From Thermoanaerobaculia bacterium (GTDB taxonomy: Bacteria > Acidobacteriota > Thermoanaerobaculia > Multivoradales > Multivoraceae), in assembly GCA_022826745.1 (NCBI GenBank), contig JAJDUI010000012.1:133378-193244 (forward strand): a stretch of DNA of 59,867 bases. The letters run 5' to 3'. This document shows positions 8,339 through 18,356 of the stretch, piece after piece; position 1 is the stretch's first letter; each line of letters opens with the position of its first letter. The notes below the pieces were generated by a model. It saw only the letters and a list, made by a program, of their open reading frames with translations. It did no database searches and had not been told where the DNA came from. Both the position numbers and the translations under genes were made by a program.

Positions 8339-11300
8339 ATGACCCGACCTTCGAAACGAGCCGACAGCGCCTCCGGCTACCGCGACGGACGCCGGGGCGC
8401 CGCCCCGGTTCTCCTCGCGGTGCTCCTCCTGAGCGCGGCGGGTGTCGCCGGGGCGCAGGAGTCCGCCTCCTGCACCGCCACGTCCGCCGCCGTCACGGAG
8501 ACGAATCCCAAGGACGACGCGGCGGCCGAGGCGCTGGCCATGGACTGCGCCTTCCTGCTGGACATCAAGGGCACGCTGGAGGGCAACTCGCCAACCAAGC
8601 CGCTCAACTGGGCGGCGAACCTCGACATGGCCGATTGGAACGGCATCTCGTTGACGTCCCGCGGCAACCGCGTCGGCGGCATCCTGCTCCCGTCCTGGGG
8701 ACTGGACGGCGCAATGCCGACGAGCTTCGCCGCCCTAGGCGGGCTGACTTCGCTTCGGATCACGAGCAGCGGACTGGCCGGCGACGTCCCGGCTCTGCCC
8801 GCCAGCCTGCAACACCTCGACGTCAGCGAGAACGCGTTGGCCGGGACCATCCCCGACCTGAGCGCCCTGACCAGCCTCCGGCAAGTCAACCTCAGCGCCA
8901 ACGAACTGACCGGCGGCATCCCGGCCCTTCCCCCCAGCCTCGCCGCCCTGCGGCTGATCGACAACGATCTGTCCGGCGAGATCGGGGACTTGAGCCCCGT
9001 GACCAGCCTGCTGCACCTTCACCTGGACTACAACGGGTTCACCGGCGACATCCCGGACGCAACCGAGCTGCCCGAAAGGCTTCAGCAGCTCCAGATCAGT
9101 CGGAACAGGCTGAACGGGAACTCCTTTCCCGATCTGAGCGCGCTGACCAGCCTGGTCCACATCTGGCTAGGCGGCAACGAACTGAGCGGAACGCTGCCCG
9201 ACGCCAGTTCGCTGCCGGCCGGCATCGAGCGCCTTCTGATCTACGACAACCGACTGACGGGGACCATCCCCGATCTGAGCCCGCTGATGTCGCTCGCCGA
9301 CCTCTATCTGTGGGAAAACGAACTGAGCGGTCCGATTCCGCCCGCGAGCGCGCTCCCTCCGAACGTCCGGCGGCTCGCGCTCGGCGGCAACCATCTCGAC
9401 CACGCAATCCCCGACCTGAGCGGACTGACCGCCCTCGAGTGGTTCTACGCGTCCGGGAACGCCTTGACCGGCAACGTCCCGACCGCCACCGAGCTGCCAG
9501 CGGGCCTCGAGCGCCTCATCCTCGGCGGCAACGAACTGACGGGCGGGATTCCGGATCTCGGCATGCTCACCTCGCTCAAGCACCTTCATCTGCACCTCAA
9601 CGACCTGACCGGTTCGATCCCGACCACCCTGCCCACCAGTCTCCAGACCCTGCACCTTGCCGGCAACGACCTCGCCAACGCGATTCCCTCACAGCTTGGC
9701 GGTCTGACCGCTCTGACGCAGCTCTCGCTCTGCGGCGCCAGACTGACGGGAACGCTGCCGCCGGCCCTGGAGACCAGGCGCGGTCTGGGAACGCTCGCTG
9801 TTTCCTCCTGCGCCGCAATCGCGGACGCTTCGGCGACGGAGGGCGCGGCCGTCGAGTTCACCGTCACGCACGACACCTTCCCCGTGCCGGGCGGCGCCGG
9901 GGCGGCGGACCTCACCCTCTCGTACGAAACGGCTGACGGCACGGCGACGAGCGGGGACTACACCGGGACAGCCGAAGGCGCGGCGGGAACCGTGACGATC
10001 CGCGGCAACACGAACACGGAGACAACGACCAGTACGGCGACGATATCCATCGCCACGACGGAGGACGCTGCCATCGAGAGCGACGAAGAGTTCACCGTCA
10101 CCGTGGCTCTCCCGAAGGGGACGGAAAGCGTGTTCCTCACACGGGCCGAGGCGACCGGCACGATCGAGGACGACGCGCGCGCGGACGCGACGGTCGACCT
10201 CGGCCTCCCGTCGGCCGCCGCGGTGACGGAGGGCGGCACGCTGACGATCAGCGCGACGGTGAGTCAGGCGCCGTCGGGAACGAGCCTGAGCATCCCCCTC
10301 CAGCGGGTGACGGGAGCTGTCTCGACCGCGACCGCCGCGGACTACTCGCTGGCCGCGGCGATCACGATCGCCGACGGGATGACGACCGGCACGGCCACCC
10401 TGACCGCGGCAGACGACACCGCGGACGAGCCGGTCGAGACTCTCCGTCTCGAGCTCGGGACGCTGCCCGCAGCCCACGCGCGCGGTCCGACGCCTAATGT
10501 GGATATCGCGATAAGCGACAACGACCCGACGACCGTGACGCTGACCACGCCGGACGCCGCCGCCCGGGAGGGCGACGCGTCGGACACCGCCACGATCCGG
10601 CTGACGCTCGGCCGCGGCCTCGTCTTCGGCGAGAGTCTGGCGATTCCGCTCCAGTTCCACGGCGGCGACGCAGGCACGGACTTCACATTGGCCCAGGCCG
10701 GCTCGCGAACAGGCGTCGCGTTCGATGCGACGAACAGCACGGCGACCTTCACCGGTCCGAGCGCCACAACAGCGGATCTCGTACTGACTCCGGCATCCGA
10801 CCCCGATGCCGAGGACCTTGCGCTGACCGTGTCCATGCCGGCGACTTCGACCGGCGCCGCGCCGAAGCTCACCGCGAGGAACCTCGACGGCGGCGCCGCG
10901 GGCAGTCTTTCGGGACACGGCCTGATCACGATCACCGACGACGAAACGAAGAGGCTCCTCCTCTCCGTGACGAGATTGATGACCGTGGTCGAGGAGAGCA
11001 ACGCGAGCTACACGGTGAAGCTTGCTTCCCGGCCGACCAGCGACGTCACGGTAACCGCTGACGGCCACGGGCGCACCGCCCTGATGCTCGACAAGGCGAC
11101 CCTGATCTTCTCGGCATCCACCTGGAATGCGGCGCAGACCGTCACCGTTACGGCCACTCCCGACCCGGACACCGCGAACGAAACCGTCACACTGACGCAC
11201 GCCGCCAGCGGCGGCGGCTACAACGGCGTTTCGGAGACCGTGACGATCGTCGTGACGGACAACGACGAGACGGAGCCTCCGCCGACGCCGGCCCTCGAAC

Positions 11301-12043
11301 CACCACCACCGGCGCCCGAACCACCACCACCAGCGCCCGAACCGCCGACGCCGGCGCCGGAACCACCAACGCCAAAGCCCGAACCGCCACCACCGACGCC
11401 GGAACCGCCAGAGGCGAGCTTCGGCGTTGCCGGCGCCGCGTGTGCGGACGACCTCTGCGAGGCCTTTGCCGGCGCGCCCGTGACCTTCGAGGACACAAGC
11501 ACCGGCGACGTCACGGAACGTGTCTGGGAAACCGGCGACAACGGCGCCTTCGACGGCTCGACCCTGGTCCACGTCTGGGCGGAACCCGGCTTCTACCGGC
11601 TGACGTTGACGGTCGGCGGCCCCGGCGGATCGGACGATACTCACGCCGACTTCCTGGTCCGGCCGGGCGATCCCGCCGGAACCTGCGATCCCGACGACTT
11701 CACCCTCTGCCTGCGGGACGAGCGCTACCGGGTCGAGGTGGACTGGTGGACGGCGGCTGGCGAGAACGGACGGGGCGCCGTCGTCCGCGAGGGCACGAAC
11801 GACTCCGGCATCTTCCGGTTCTTCGACGACGCGAACTGGGAGGTTCTCGTGAAGGTCCTGGACGCCTGCGATGTGGATCGCCGCCACTGGGTGTTCGCGG
11901 CCGCCACCACGGACGTGGGCTACGAGATCGCCGTGACGGACACGGCGGGCGCGGATCGTCCGTGGGTGCATCGGAACGCACCCGGCACGCCGGCGGCGGC
12001 CACTACCGATACGAGCGCCTTTCCGAACGCCTGCGAGCATTGA
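8339..12043 (+). CDS. Giant secreted LRR / Calx-beta / PKD protein, first of a tandem pair
   Basis: The protein has 1234 residues. After a signal peptide (hydrophobic stretch AAPVLLAVLLLSAAGVAGAQ) comes an LRR N-cap-like segment and then about 15 plant-type leucine-rich repeats at residues about 120-470. Their repeat core is LxxLxxNxLxGxIPxL. Calx-beta-like domains follow at about 490-975 (for example VEFTVTHDTF, TATSGDYTG, TATISIATTEDAAIESDEEF; DNDPTTV linkers). A Pro-rich linker follows at about 980-1024, then a PKD-like domain at about 1025-1110 (FEDTSTGDVTERVWETGD, WAEPGFYRLTLTV). The C-terminal domain at about 1111-1234 is shared with the products at 3168-3758 and 12180-16610. Calx-beta domains normally bind calcium, so an extracellular adhesive or surface role is likely. 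The gene is followed after 136 bases by a paralogue. Confidence 0.88.
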   Translation: MTRPSKRADSASGYRDGRRGAAPVLLAVLLLSAAGVAGAQESASCTATSAAVTETNPKDDAAAEALAMDCAFLLDIKGTLEGNSPTKPLNWAANLDMADWNGISLTSRGNRVGGILLPSWGLDGAMPTSFAALGGLTSLRITSSGLAGDVPALPASLQHLDVSENALAGTIPDLSALTSLRQVNLSANELTGGIPALPPSLAALRLIDNDLSGEIGDLSPVTSLLHLHLDYNGFTGDIPDATELPERLQQLQISRNRLNGNSFPDLSALTSLVHIWLGGNELSGTLPDASSLPAGIERLLIYDNRLTGTIPDLSPLMSLADLYLWENELSGPIPPASALPPNVRRLALGGNHLDHAIPDLSGLTALEWFYASGNALTGNVPTATELPAGLERLILGGNELTGGIPDLGMLTSLKHLHLHLNDLTGSIPTTLPTSLQTLHLAGNDLANAIPSQLGGLTALTQLSLCGARLTGTLPPALETRRGLGTLAVSSCAAIADASATEGAAVEFTVTHDTFPVPGGAGAADLTLSYETADGTATSGDYTGTAEGAAGTVTIRGNTNTETTTSTATISIATTEDAAIESDEEFTVTVALPKGTESVFLTRAEATGTIEDDARADATVDLGLPSAAAVTEGGTLTISATVSQAPSGTSLSIPLQRVTGAVSTATAADYSLAAAITIADGMTTGTATLTAADDTADEPVETLRLELGTLPAAHARGPTPNVDIAISDNDPTTVTLTTPDAAAREGDASDTATIRLTLGRGLVFGESLAIPLQFHGGDAGTDFTLAQAGSRTGVAFDATNSTATFTGPSATTADLVLTPASDPDAEDLALTVSMPATSTGAAPKLTARNLDGGAAGSLSGHGLITITDDETKRLLLSVTRLMTVVEESNASYTVKLASRPTSDVTVTADGHGRTALMLDKATLIFSASTWNAAQTVTVTATPDPDTANETVTLTHAASGGGYNGVSETVTIVVTDNDETEPPPTPALEPPPPAPEPPPPAPEPPTPAPEPPTPKPEPPPPTPEPPEASFGVAGAACADDLCEAFAGAPVTFEDTSTGDVTERVWETGDNGAFDGSTLVHVWAEPGFYRLTLTVGGPGGSDDTHADFLVRPGDPAGTCDPDDFTLCLRDERYRVEVDWWTAAGENGRGAVVREGTNDSGIFRFFDDANWEVLVKVLDACDVDRRHWVFAAATTDVGYEIAVTDTAGADRPWVHRNAPGTPAAATTDTSAFPNACEH
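11275..11412 (+). repeat. In-frame tandem repeat encoding a Pro-rich linker
   Basis: A short tandem repeat of about 21 bases per unit encodes heptads of the type EPPPPAP, EPPTPAP and EPPTPKP between the last Calx-beta domain and the PKD domain of the first LRR protein. The matching place in the second LRR protein (about 15868-15960) carries a less regular Pro-rich linker. Such repeats can change copy number by slippage and so alter linker length. In a surface protein this would act as an extended spacer. Confidence 0.75.
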
Positions 12044-12179
12044 AGAGGCGGCGCGGCCGCCAACGCGCTCGCCGCGCGGGCCCGAGTTCCGATAGGGTCG
12101 GCGAGTCGCCTGTGGTGGTGGCTGCCCCTTGGACAGGAGTCGGGGAGATGACAACCCGGATGTAGCGGCAGTCAGTCTG

Positions 12180-15100
12180 ATGGTTCGTCGGGCAACCCGA
12201 CTGTTGCCCACGGCCCTTGCGGCCCTGTTCCTCTTCGGCGCGGGTCAGGGCCTTCACGCCCAGACGACCTGCACGACAACCGACACGGCGGTCGCGGCCA
12301 TAGGCGCGAGCGACCCCGCCGCGCTGGCCGGCGACTGCACGATCCTGCTCGGCGCGAAGGCGGGCTGGGGAGGCAGCTCGACCACGCTGAACTGGGCAAG
12401 CACCCTGAGCATGTCCTCGTGGGACGGAGTCGCCATGAGGGACAGCCGCGTCGTCCGTCTCGATTTTCGCTTCAAGAGTCTCTCCGGGAGCATCCCCGAT
12501 CTGAGCGGCCTCGCCAACCTCGAGCGTCTGGATCTGAGCTGGAACGGCCTGACCGGGAACATCCCGGCCACACTGGGTTCCCTCACCAACCTCACGGCTC
12601 TCGTTCTGCACGGCAACCAGTTGACCGGAAGCATCCCCGACCTGAGCGGACTCGCCAACCTCGAGAGCCTGGACCTGGGCTCGAACAGCCTGACCGGGAA
12701 CATCCCGGCCACTCTGGGTTCCCTCACCAAGCTCAAGTGGCTCTCTCTGACCACCAACCAGTTGAGCGGGAGCGTCCCCGCCCTTGGCGCCCTCGTCAAC
12801 CTCGAGGACCTCATTCTCTCCAAGAACCAGTTCTCCGGGAATATCCCCGACCTCAGCAGTCTCGCCAGTCTCGAGCAGCTCGATCTCGCCGGCAACCGGC
12901 TGACGGGGTCGATCCCCGCCACGCTCGGTTCACTGGCCAACCTGGAGCAACTGTCTCTCTGGAACAACCAACTGTCCGGGAGCATCCCCGACCTGAGCGG
13001 CCTCTCCAACCTGGTCAGCCTCCATCTCCACCAAAACCGTCTGACCGGGAGCATCCCGGCTTCGTTGGGGTCCCTCGCCGAACTCCTGTACCTCCAACTC
13101 AACCAGAACCAGTTGACGGCGAGCATCCCCAAAGAGCTGGGCTCTCTCGCCAAGCTCCGGCAGCTCTTCCTCTACGAGAACAGGCTGACGGGCAACATCC
13201 CCACGGAACTGGGCTCTCTCGTCAACGTGACCAACCTCCAGTTACACAAGAACCAACTGACGGGGTCGATCCCCGATCTGAGCGGCCTCACGAGCCTTTG
13301 GCTGCTCTCGCTCGAGGACAACCGACTGACGGGGCGGATCCCCGACCTCGACGACCTCGCAAGCCTCGCGTATCTCTCGCTCGAAGACAACCGACTGACG
13401 GGAACGATCCCCGCGCTTCCCGCCAGCGTCCAGTCCTTTAGCCTTCAACGCAACCAGGTCTCCGGGAGCATCCCCGACCTGAGCGACCTCACGAGCCTCG
13501 GCACGCTCTTTCTCCACCAGAACCAGTTGACGGGGACGCTCCCCGCAACGCTGGGCGACCTGACCAGCCTCGGGCGACTTCATCTCGCAGGGAACAATCT
13601 GACCGGAGGCATCCCCGAGGAACTGGGCAAACTGACAGCCCTTTGGGATCTCTCCCTGTGCGGTAACGACCTCGACGCCGCGGCGACCCTGCCGGCGGCG
13701 CTGGAAACCCGTCGGACGGCGTCCCCGTCGCAACTGACCGTCTGGCCATGCGCCTGGATCGAGGACGCGGAGGCCGTGGAGGGGCAGCCCATTACGTTCA
13801 CCGTGACGTACTCGACCCAACCCGTGCGAGGAACGGCCGGCGCCGCCGATCAGAGACTGACCTACTCGACGGTCGACGGCACCGCCAAGAGCCCCGGCGA
13901 CTACACCCGAACCTGGGGCCTCCTGACGATTCCCGGCAACACGGACGATTCGACCCACTACAGCACGGCGACGATCAACGTCCCGACCGTTTCCGACGCT
14001 GTCGCCGAAGGCGAGGAGACCTTCACCGTGCAGATCGGCGGTGGCGGGGGGTTCCTGACCCCTGGCACCGCGACGGGCACCATCACTGAGCCGATCCTCG
14101 ATCCGACCATCGATCTCTCCGTCAACAACAGCGGCGCGGTGACCGAAGGCGGCACCCTGACGATCCAGGCGACGCTGAGCCGGGCGCCGTCCGGCTCGAG
14201 TCTCGGCGTTCCGCTACAGCGCGTCGCGGCGAGTTCCACGGCGGTCGCCGCCGACTACACGCTGTCCGGCTCGCCCGCCGGCACGATCACCGTGGCTGAC
14301 GGAGCGACCACCGGCACGCTCACCCTGACGGTGGCGAGCGATTCCATCGACGAAATCGAAGAGACGCTCCGTCTGGCCCTCGGCGCGGTAGCCGGCTACG
14401 ACCACGGCTCGACCTCTCACGTGGACGTCACGATCACGGACAACACGGCAACGTCCGTCGCGCTGTCCATACCCGACGCCGCCGCCAGCGAAGGCAACGC
14501 GGCGGACAGGGCCTCCATCCGCCTGACCCTCGGCCGCGGTCTGGTGGACGGCGAGGTCCTGGCCGTACCGTTGCAGTTCACGGGCGGCACGGCTGGCACG
14601 GACTTCACGCTGGCGCTCTCCGCCGCGGCCGCCGGCGTCGCTTTCAACTCCGCCAACAGCACGGTGACCTTCACCGGCCCGCAGACGGGCGCCACCGCCA
14701 CCGCGGCGGACATCGTCCTGACTCCGGCCGACGACGACGACGCGGACGACCGCACGGTCACCGTGTCCATCCCCGCGACCTCCACCGGCGCCGGGACGAT
14801 CCTCACCGCCACCAATCTCGACGGCGGCGCCACGGGCAGCCGCACCGGCAACGGCCAGATCGCGATTGCCGACGACGACAGGAAGGCGCTCGTTCTCCTC
14901 CCGACGACGTCGGTAACCGTGGTCGAGGAAGCCACGGAGACCTACACTGTGAACCTCGCCACGCGGCCCAGGGGCGACGTGACCGTCGCCATCACCGGCT
15001 ATGGACAGACGGACTTGACGCTCGACAAGGCGAGCCTGACCTTCCGGGCCACGACCTGGAACGTGCCGCAGACCGTCACCGTGACCGCCAACCCGGACAC

Positions 15101-16610
15101 GAACACGGCGAACGAGTCCATCCCGCTGACGCATACCGCCAGTGGCGGCGGCTACGCCTCCATCGCCGGCACGCTGACGGTCAACGTGACGGACAACGAC
15201 ACGGCCGGCCTTGTCATCTCGACCATGGTCCCGGTGGACGAAGGAGGCAGTGCAACCTACACGGTCAAGCTCGCCACCGAACCGAGCGCCACCGTCACGG
15301 TTGTCGTCTCCGGCTTCGAGAACTCCGACCTGACCCTCGACGAGACGGCCCTCACCTTCACGACCGCCAACTGGAACGAAGAGCAGACGGTGACGGTCAC
15401 CGCCGACGAGGACACCGATCTCGCGGACGATACGGTCGACCTCGACCACGTGGCCGATGGCGGGGACTACGCGGGCGTGACGCGATCCATCGCCGTCAAC
15501 ATCAAGGACGACGACGAACCGGTCGCCGCCTTCGAACTGGCGGGCGCGAGCATCGGCGAGGCGGACGGCAGCCGAAACGTCATGGTCCGCCTGGACCCGA
15601 CGCCGATCAAGTCCACCATGCTGAGCTACACTCTGTCCGGCGCACCAGTCCCCGGCGACGACTACACGATCAGCGGCGCCAACGGCAACTCGGGGACGGC
15701 ATCGGTTCCAGCGGGCGCGACCAGCGTCACCATCACCGTAGAGGTCATGGACGACGCGGCGGTCGAAGACGCCGAGACCATCGTCCTGACCCTGGCCGAC
15801 GGGCCGGGTTACGCGCCGGGCACTCCGCGAGTCCATCGCCTGATCATCATGGACAACGACGAGGCGGAACCGCCGCCACCACCACCGCCGCCACCCGAGC
15901 CACCGCCGCCGACCGTGGAGCCGCCACCTCCAACGCCAACCCCGCCGTCCGGGCCGGTCGAACCGGCCGGACCGCTCGTGGCGAGCTTCGCCATCTCCGG
16001 CGCCGAGTGCACGGAAGACCTCTGCACGACCTTCACCGATGGCCCGGTCACCTTCACGGACACGAGCACCGGCGCCGTGGCCGACCGCGAGTGGGACACC
16101 GGCGACGGAGAGACGTCACGCAGGCCGATCCTCAACCACTCCTGGGCCGAGCCCGGCTTCTACAGGGTGGCGCTCACCGTCCGCGGCAACGGCGAGGAAG
16201 ACCGGGCTGAAGCCGACTTCCTGGTCCGGCCCAGCCAGCCGGACGGAACCTGCACTCCCGACCCCTGGACGCTCTGTCTCCTGAACGAGCGCTACCGGGT
16301 GCAGGTCGACTGGCGGACACGGAGGGGCGAGACCGGTCGAGGCTTCGCCCTGTACCAGGGGACCAACGACTCGGGTATCTTCTGGTTCTTTGACCGGGAC
16401 AATTGGGAGGTGCTCGTCAAGGTGCTGGACGGCTGCGCCGTCGACGGCCGCCACTGGGTATTCTCGGCGGCAACGACCGACGTCCGCTACGAGATGACGG
16501 TGACCGACACGCTTGGCGCGAGCCCCCCGAAGGTCTACGTCAACGAACTCGACAGGCCCGCCGTCGCCCTCACCGATACGTCGGCTTTCCCCAACGGCTG
16601 CGCTCCCTGA
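12180..16610 (+). CDS. Giant secreted LRR / Calx-beta / PKD protein, second of a tandem pair
   Basis: The protein has 1476 residues and the same architecture as the preceding gene but is longer. A signal peptide (LLPTALAALFLFGAGQGLHAQ) is followed by an LRR N-cap-like region (NWASTLSMSSWDGVAM) and about 17 plant-type LRRs of 23-24 residues at about 94-494 (LANLERLDLSWNGLTGNIP). Several Calx-beta-like domains follow at about 520-1228, including repeats with SLTFRATTWNVPQTVTVTA and LTFTTANWNEEQTVTVTA. Then come a Pro-rich linker, a PKD-like domain (about 1264-1351) and the shared C-terminal domain (about 1354-1476, ending AFPNGC). I chose ATG 12180 because the signal peptide begins there; an in-frame TTG at 12129 would add 17 polar residues. 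No clear ribosome site precedes 12180, so the start is less sure than the frame. Confidence 0.87.
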   Translation: MVRRATRLLPTALAALFLFGAGQGLHAQTTCTTTDTAVAAIGASDPAALAGDCTILLGAKAGWGGSSTTLNWASTLSMSSWDGVAMRDSRVVRLDFRFKSLSGSIPDLSGLANLERLDLSWNGLTGNIPATLGSLTNLTALVLHGNQLTGSIPDLSGLANLESLDLGSNSLTGNIPATLGSLTKLKWLSLTTNQLSGSVPALGALVNLEDLILSKNQFSGNIPDLSSLASLEQLDLAGNRLTGSIPATLGSLANLEQLSLWNNQLSGSIPDLSGLSNLVSLHLHQNRLTGSIPASLGSLAELLYLQLNQNQLTASIPKELGSLAKLRQLFLYENRLTGNIPTELGSLVNVTNLQLHKNQLTGSIPDLSGLTSLWLLSLEDNRLTGRIPDLDDLASLAYLSLEDNRLTGTIPALPASVQSFSLQRNQVSGSIPDLSDLTSLGTLFLHQNQLTGTLPATLGDLTSLGRLHLAGNNLTGGIPEELGKLTALWDLSLCGNDLDAAATLPAALETRRTASPSQLTVWPCAWIEDAEAVEGQPITFTVTYSTQPVRGTAGAADQRLTYSTVDGTAKSPGDYTRTWGLLTIPGNTDDSTHYSTATINVPTVSDAVAEGEETFTVQIGGGGGFLTPGTATGTITEPILDPTIDLSVNNSGAVTEGGTLTIQATLSRAPSGSSLGVPLQRVAASSTAVAADYTLSGSPAGTITVADGATTGTLTLTVASDSIDEIEETLRLALGAVAGYDHGSTSHVDVTITDNTATSVALSIPDAAASEGNAADRASIRLTLGRGLVDGEVLAVPLQFTGGTAGTDFTLALSAAAAGVAFNSANSTVTFTGPQTGATATAADIVLTPADDDDADDRTVTVSIPATSTGAGTILTATNLDGGATGSRTGNGQIAIADDDRKALVLLPTTSVTVVEEATETYTVNLATRPRGDVTVAITGYGQTDLTLDKASLTFRATTWNVPQTVTVTANPDTNTANESIPLTHTASGGGYASIAGTLTVNVTDNDTAGLVISTMVPVDEGGSATYTVKLATEPSATVTVVVSGFENSDLTLDETALTFTTANWNEEQTVTVTADEDTDLADDTVDLDHVADGGDYAGVTRSIAVNIKDDDEPVAAFELAGASIGEADGSRNVMVRLDPTPIKSTMLSYTLSGAPVPGDDYTISGANGNSGTASVPAGATSVTITVEVMDDAAVEDAETIVLTLADGPGYAPGTPRVHRLIIMDNDEAEPPPPPPPPPEPPPPTVEPPPPTPTPPSGPVEPAGPLVASFAISGAECTEDLCTTFTDGPVTFTDTSTGAVADREWDTGDGETSRRPILNHSWAEPGFYRVALTVRGNGEEDRAEADFLVRPSQPDGTCTPDPWTLCLLNERYRVQVDWRTRRGETGRGFALYQGTNDSGIFWFFDRDNWEVLVKVLDGCAVDGRHWVFSAATTDVRYEMTVTDTLGASPPKVYVNELDRPAVALTDTSAFPNGCAP

Positions 16611-16717
16611 ACGGGTCCTGAACCCGGCGGCGACAGCGTAGTCCCATGCGTGAGGCGCCCTGTATACTGCCGTCTCTCGCCGGAGTCCCACTTCTCCCCT
16701 CGATGCCCACCTGGATC

Positions 16718-17962
16718 ATGCGCAAGTGTCTGACTCTGCTTGCTCTGGCGACGTTCGTCGGCGCGTGGCCGGCGTCATCGCAAGATGAAGACGGCGCCGC
16801 GGCACCGGCGACCTTCGGCCAGGCGGTGCGCGACGGGGACGTCTCGGTCGGGCTCCGCTACCGCGTCGAGCAGTCGGACGACGACGCCTTCGACGACACG
16901 GCGCTCGCCTCGACGTTGCGCACCACGCTGAAGCTGCAGACGAAGGCCTTCCGCGGCTTCTCCTTCCTGCTCGAGGTGGAGGACGTGACGCCGGTCGGCA
17001 GCGACAGTACCTACCGCAATCTGGGCTACGGCGGCCTCGACAACGGCGTTCGCGACCGTCCGGTCATCGCCGACCCGGCGCTCACGGCGATCAACCAGGC
17101 GGCCGCGAAGCTGGAGCGCGGGCCGGTGGCGTTCACGCTCGGCCGGACGGAGCTCCTGATCGGCGACCAGCGTTTCGTCGGCGCGGTCGGCTGGCGTCAG
17201 CATCACCAGGCTTTCGACGCGGCCGCCCTCGACGCGAAGCTCGCAGCCGACTGGACCCTCCGCTACGCCTTTCTCGATCGCGCCCACCGGATCACCGGCG
17301 CCGAGGAGGCGATGGGCTCTCACGTGATCCACGTGTCGGGCCCGGCGGGCCCCGGCGAGCTGGCGCTGTTCGGTTACCTGCTCGACTACGAACGGCCCGG
17401 CGCCGCGGCCAACTCGACATCCAACTGGGGCGCCAGCTACAACGGTTCGCACGATGCCGGCGCAGCCTCCGTTCTCTGGGAACTCCAGTACGCCGTGCAG
17501 TCGGACTGGGCGGATAATCCCGGGAGCGTCGATGTGGACTACCAGAAGACCGGGATCGGGTTTACCCGCGGCGACATCAGTGTGCGGGCCGTCCGCGAGG
17601 CTCTGGACGGTGACGGCACCTACGCATTCCGCACACCGCTGGCCACGCTCCACGGCTTCAACGGCTGGACCGACAAGTTCCTGGGCACCCCCGCGAACGG
17701 CCTCGTCGACGTCTACCTGCGCCTGGACCACGCTCTTGACACGTGGAACTGGACCGTCCGCTGGCACCAGTTCCGCTCGGCGGTCGGCAGCATGGACTAC
17801 GGCTCCGAGATCGACGCGATGGCGGTGTGGAACACCCCCTGGAAGCAGGACTTCGGTATCAAGCTGGCGCAGTACAACGCGGACGAGTGGAGCACGGACA
17901 CCTTCAAGGTCTGGATCTGGACCTCCTGGAACGTCAGCCTGCGAGCCGCAGGCGGCCGCTGA
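16718..17962 (+). CDS. Outer-membrane beta-barrel porin, alginate-export-like
   Basis: This is a 414-residue exported barrel protein. The N-terminus MRKCLTLLALATFVGAWPASSQ is a signal peptide. The mature part alternates hydrophobic and polar residues in short strands with many aromatic residues (GLRYRVEQSDDD, LRTTLKLQTKAF, WNWTVRWHQFRS), and ends with a strand finishing VSLRAAGGR. The pattern resembles the alginate-export/OprE-like porin group, but I see no substrate determinant. ATG 16703, six codons up, is a possible alternative start; no strong ribosome site favours either. The 3' end overlaps the convergent aconitase X small subunit by 29 bases. Confidence 0.75.
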   Translation: MRKCLTLLALATFVGAWPASSQDEDGAAAPATFGQAVRDGDVSVGLRYRVEQSDDDAFDDTALASTLRTTLKLQTKAFRGFSFLLEVEDVTPVGSDSTYRNLGYGGLDNGVRDRPVIADPALTAINQAAAKLERGPVAFTLGRTELLIGDQRFVGAVGWRQHHQAFDAAALDAKLAADWTLRYAFLDRAHRITGAEEAMGSHVIHVSGPAGPGELALFGYLLDYERPGAAANSTSNWGASYNGSHDAGAASVLWELQYAVQSDWADNPGSVDVDYQKTGIGFTRGDISVRAVREALDGDGTYAFRTPLATLHGFNGWTDKFLGTPANGLVDVYLRLDHALDTWNWTVRWHQFRSAVGSMDYGSEIDAMAVWNTPWKQDFGIKLAQYNADEWSTDTFKVWIWTSWNVSLRAAGGR

Positions 17963-18356
17963 CGTCGACCGAGACTTCGGCTCCTTCCGGAAGGGCCTCC
18001 CAGTCGGCCGCTTCAAGCAGGAGCACCGGCGGCGACTGCTCGTAGAGTTCCCGAGCCACCGCCGCGCCAAGAGCGAGGATCCCGTCGAGCTCCCGCAGCA
18101 CGACCGCCGCAGGCGCCGTGCCCAGTCGCACCCCCTCCAGGAGCACCGAACTCGAGCTGCTCGAGCCCCGTCCGTACGGCATGACGAGGACACGGCCGGC
18201 GACGCTTTCGCCGCAGCGCGGATGACGCCGGTCGATGATCCGTCCGGTCACCGGATCGACGCCGCCCCAGAACGACAGCGGCTCCTCCAGCCGGAGCACC
18301 GGCCCGGCACCCGTTCCGCCGACGAGCACCCGTCCCTCGAGCTCCTTTCCCGTCAC
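17934..18356 (-). CDS. Aconitase X small (swivel-domain) subunit, DUF126 type
   Basis: The protein has 140 residues. It matches the small subunit or swivel domain of aconitase X enzymes: LEEPLSFWGGVDPVTGRIID, HPRCGESVAGRVLVMPYGRG and the Ser run SSSSSSVLLEGVRLGTAPAA. The GTG start at 18356 overlaps the stop of the large subunit in a GTGA arrangement, so the two are translated together and form one enzyme. Bacterial members studied are mostly cis-3-hydroxy-L-proline dehydratases, and archaeal two-subunit members dehydrate phosphomevalonate. The sequence alone does not say which reaction applies here. Confidence 0.85.
   Translation of the reverse strand: MTGKELEGRVLVGGTGAGPVLRLEEPLSFWGGVDPVTGRIIDRRHPRCGESVAGRVLVMPYGRGSSSSSSVLLEGVRLGTAPAAVVLRELDGILALGAAVARELYEQSPPVLLLEAADWEALPEGAEVSVDVSGRLRLAG

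Noticed and set aside
11275..11412. CRISPR-like repeat
   Set aside because: The repeat is contiguous, in frame and codes for a Pro-rich linker. There are no spacers.
12050..12064. Terminator hairpin after the first LRR gene (12047-12061 region)
   Set aside because: A short GC-rich stem is present but no T-run follows. Such stems arise easily at this base composition.
9689..12211. 840-codon minus-strand open frame opposite the first LRR gene
   Set aside because: The translation is a repetitive Arg/Gly/Val-rich mirror of the repeat gene, without signal peptide, motif or ribosome site support.
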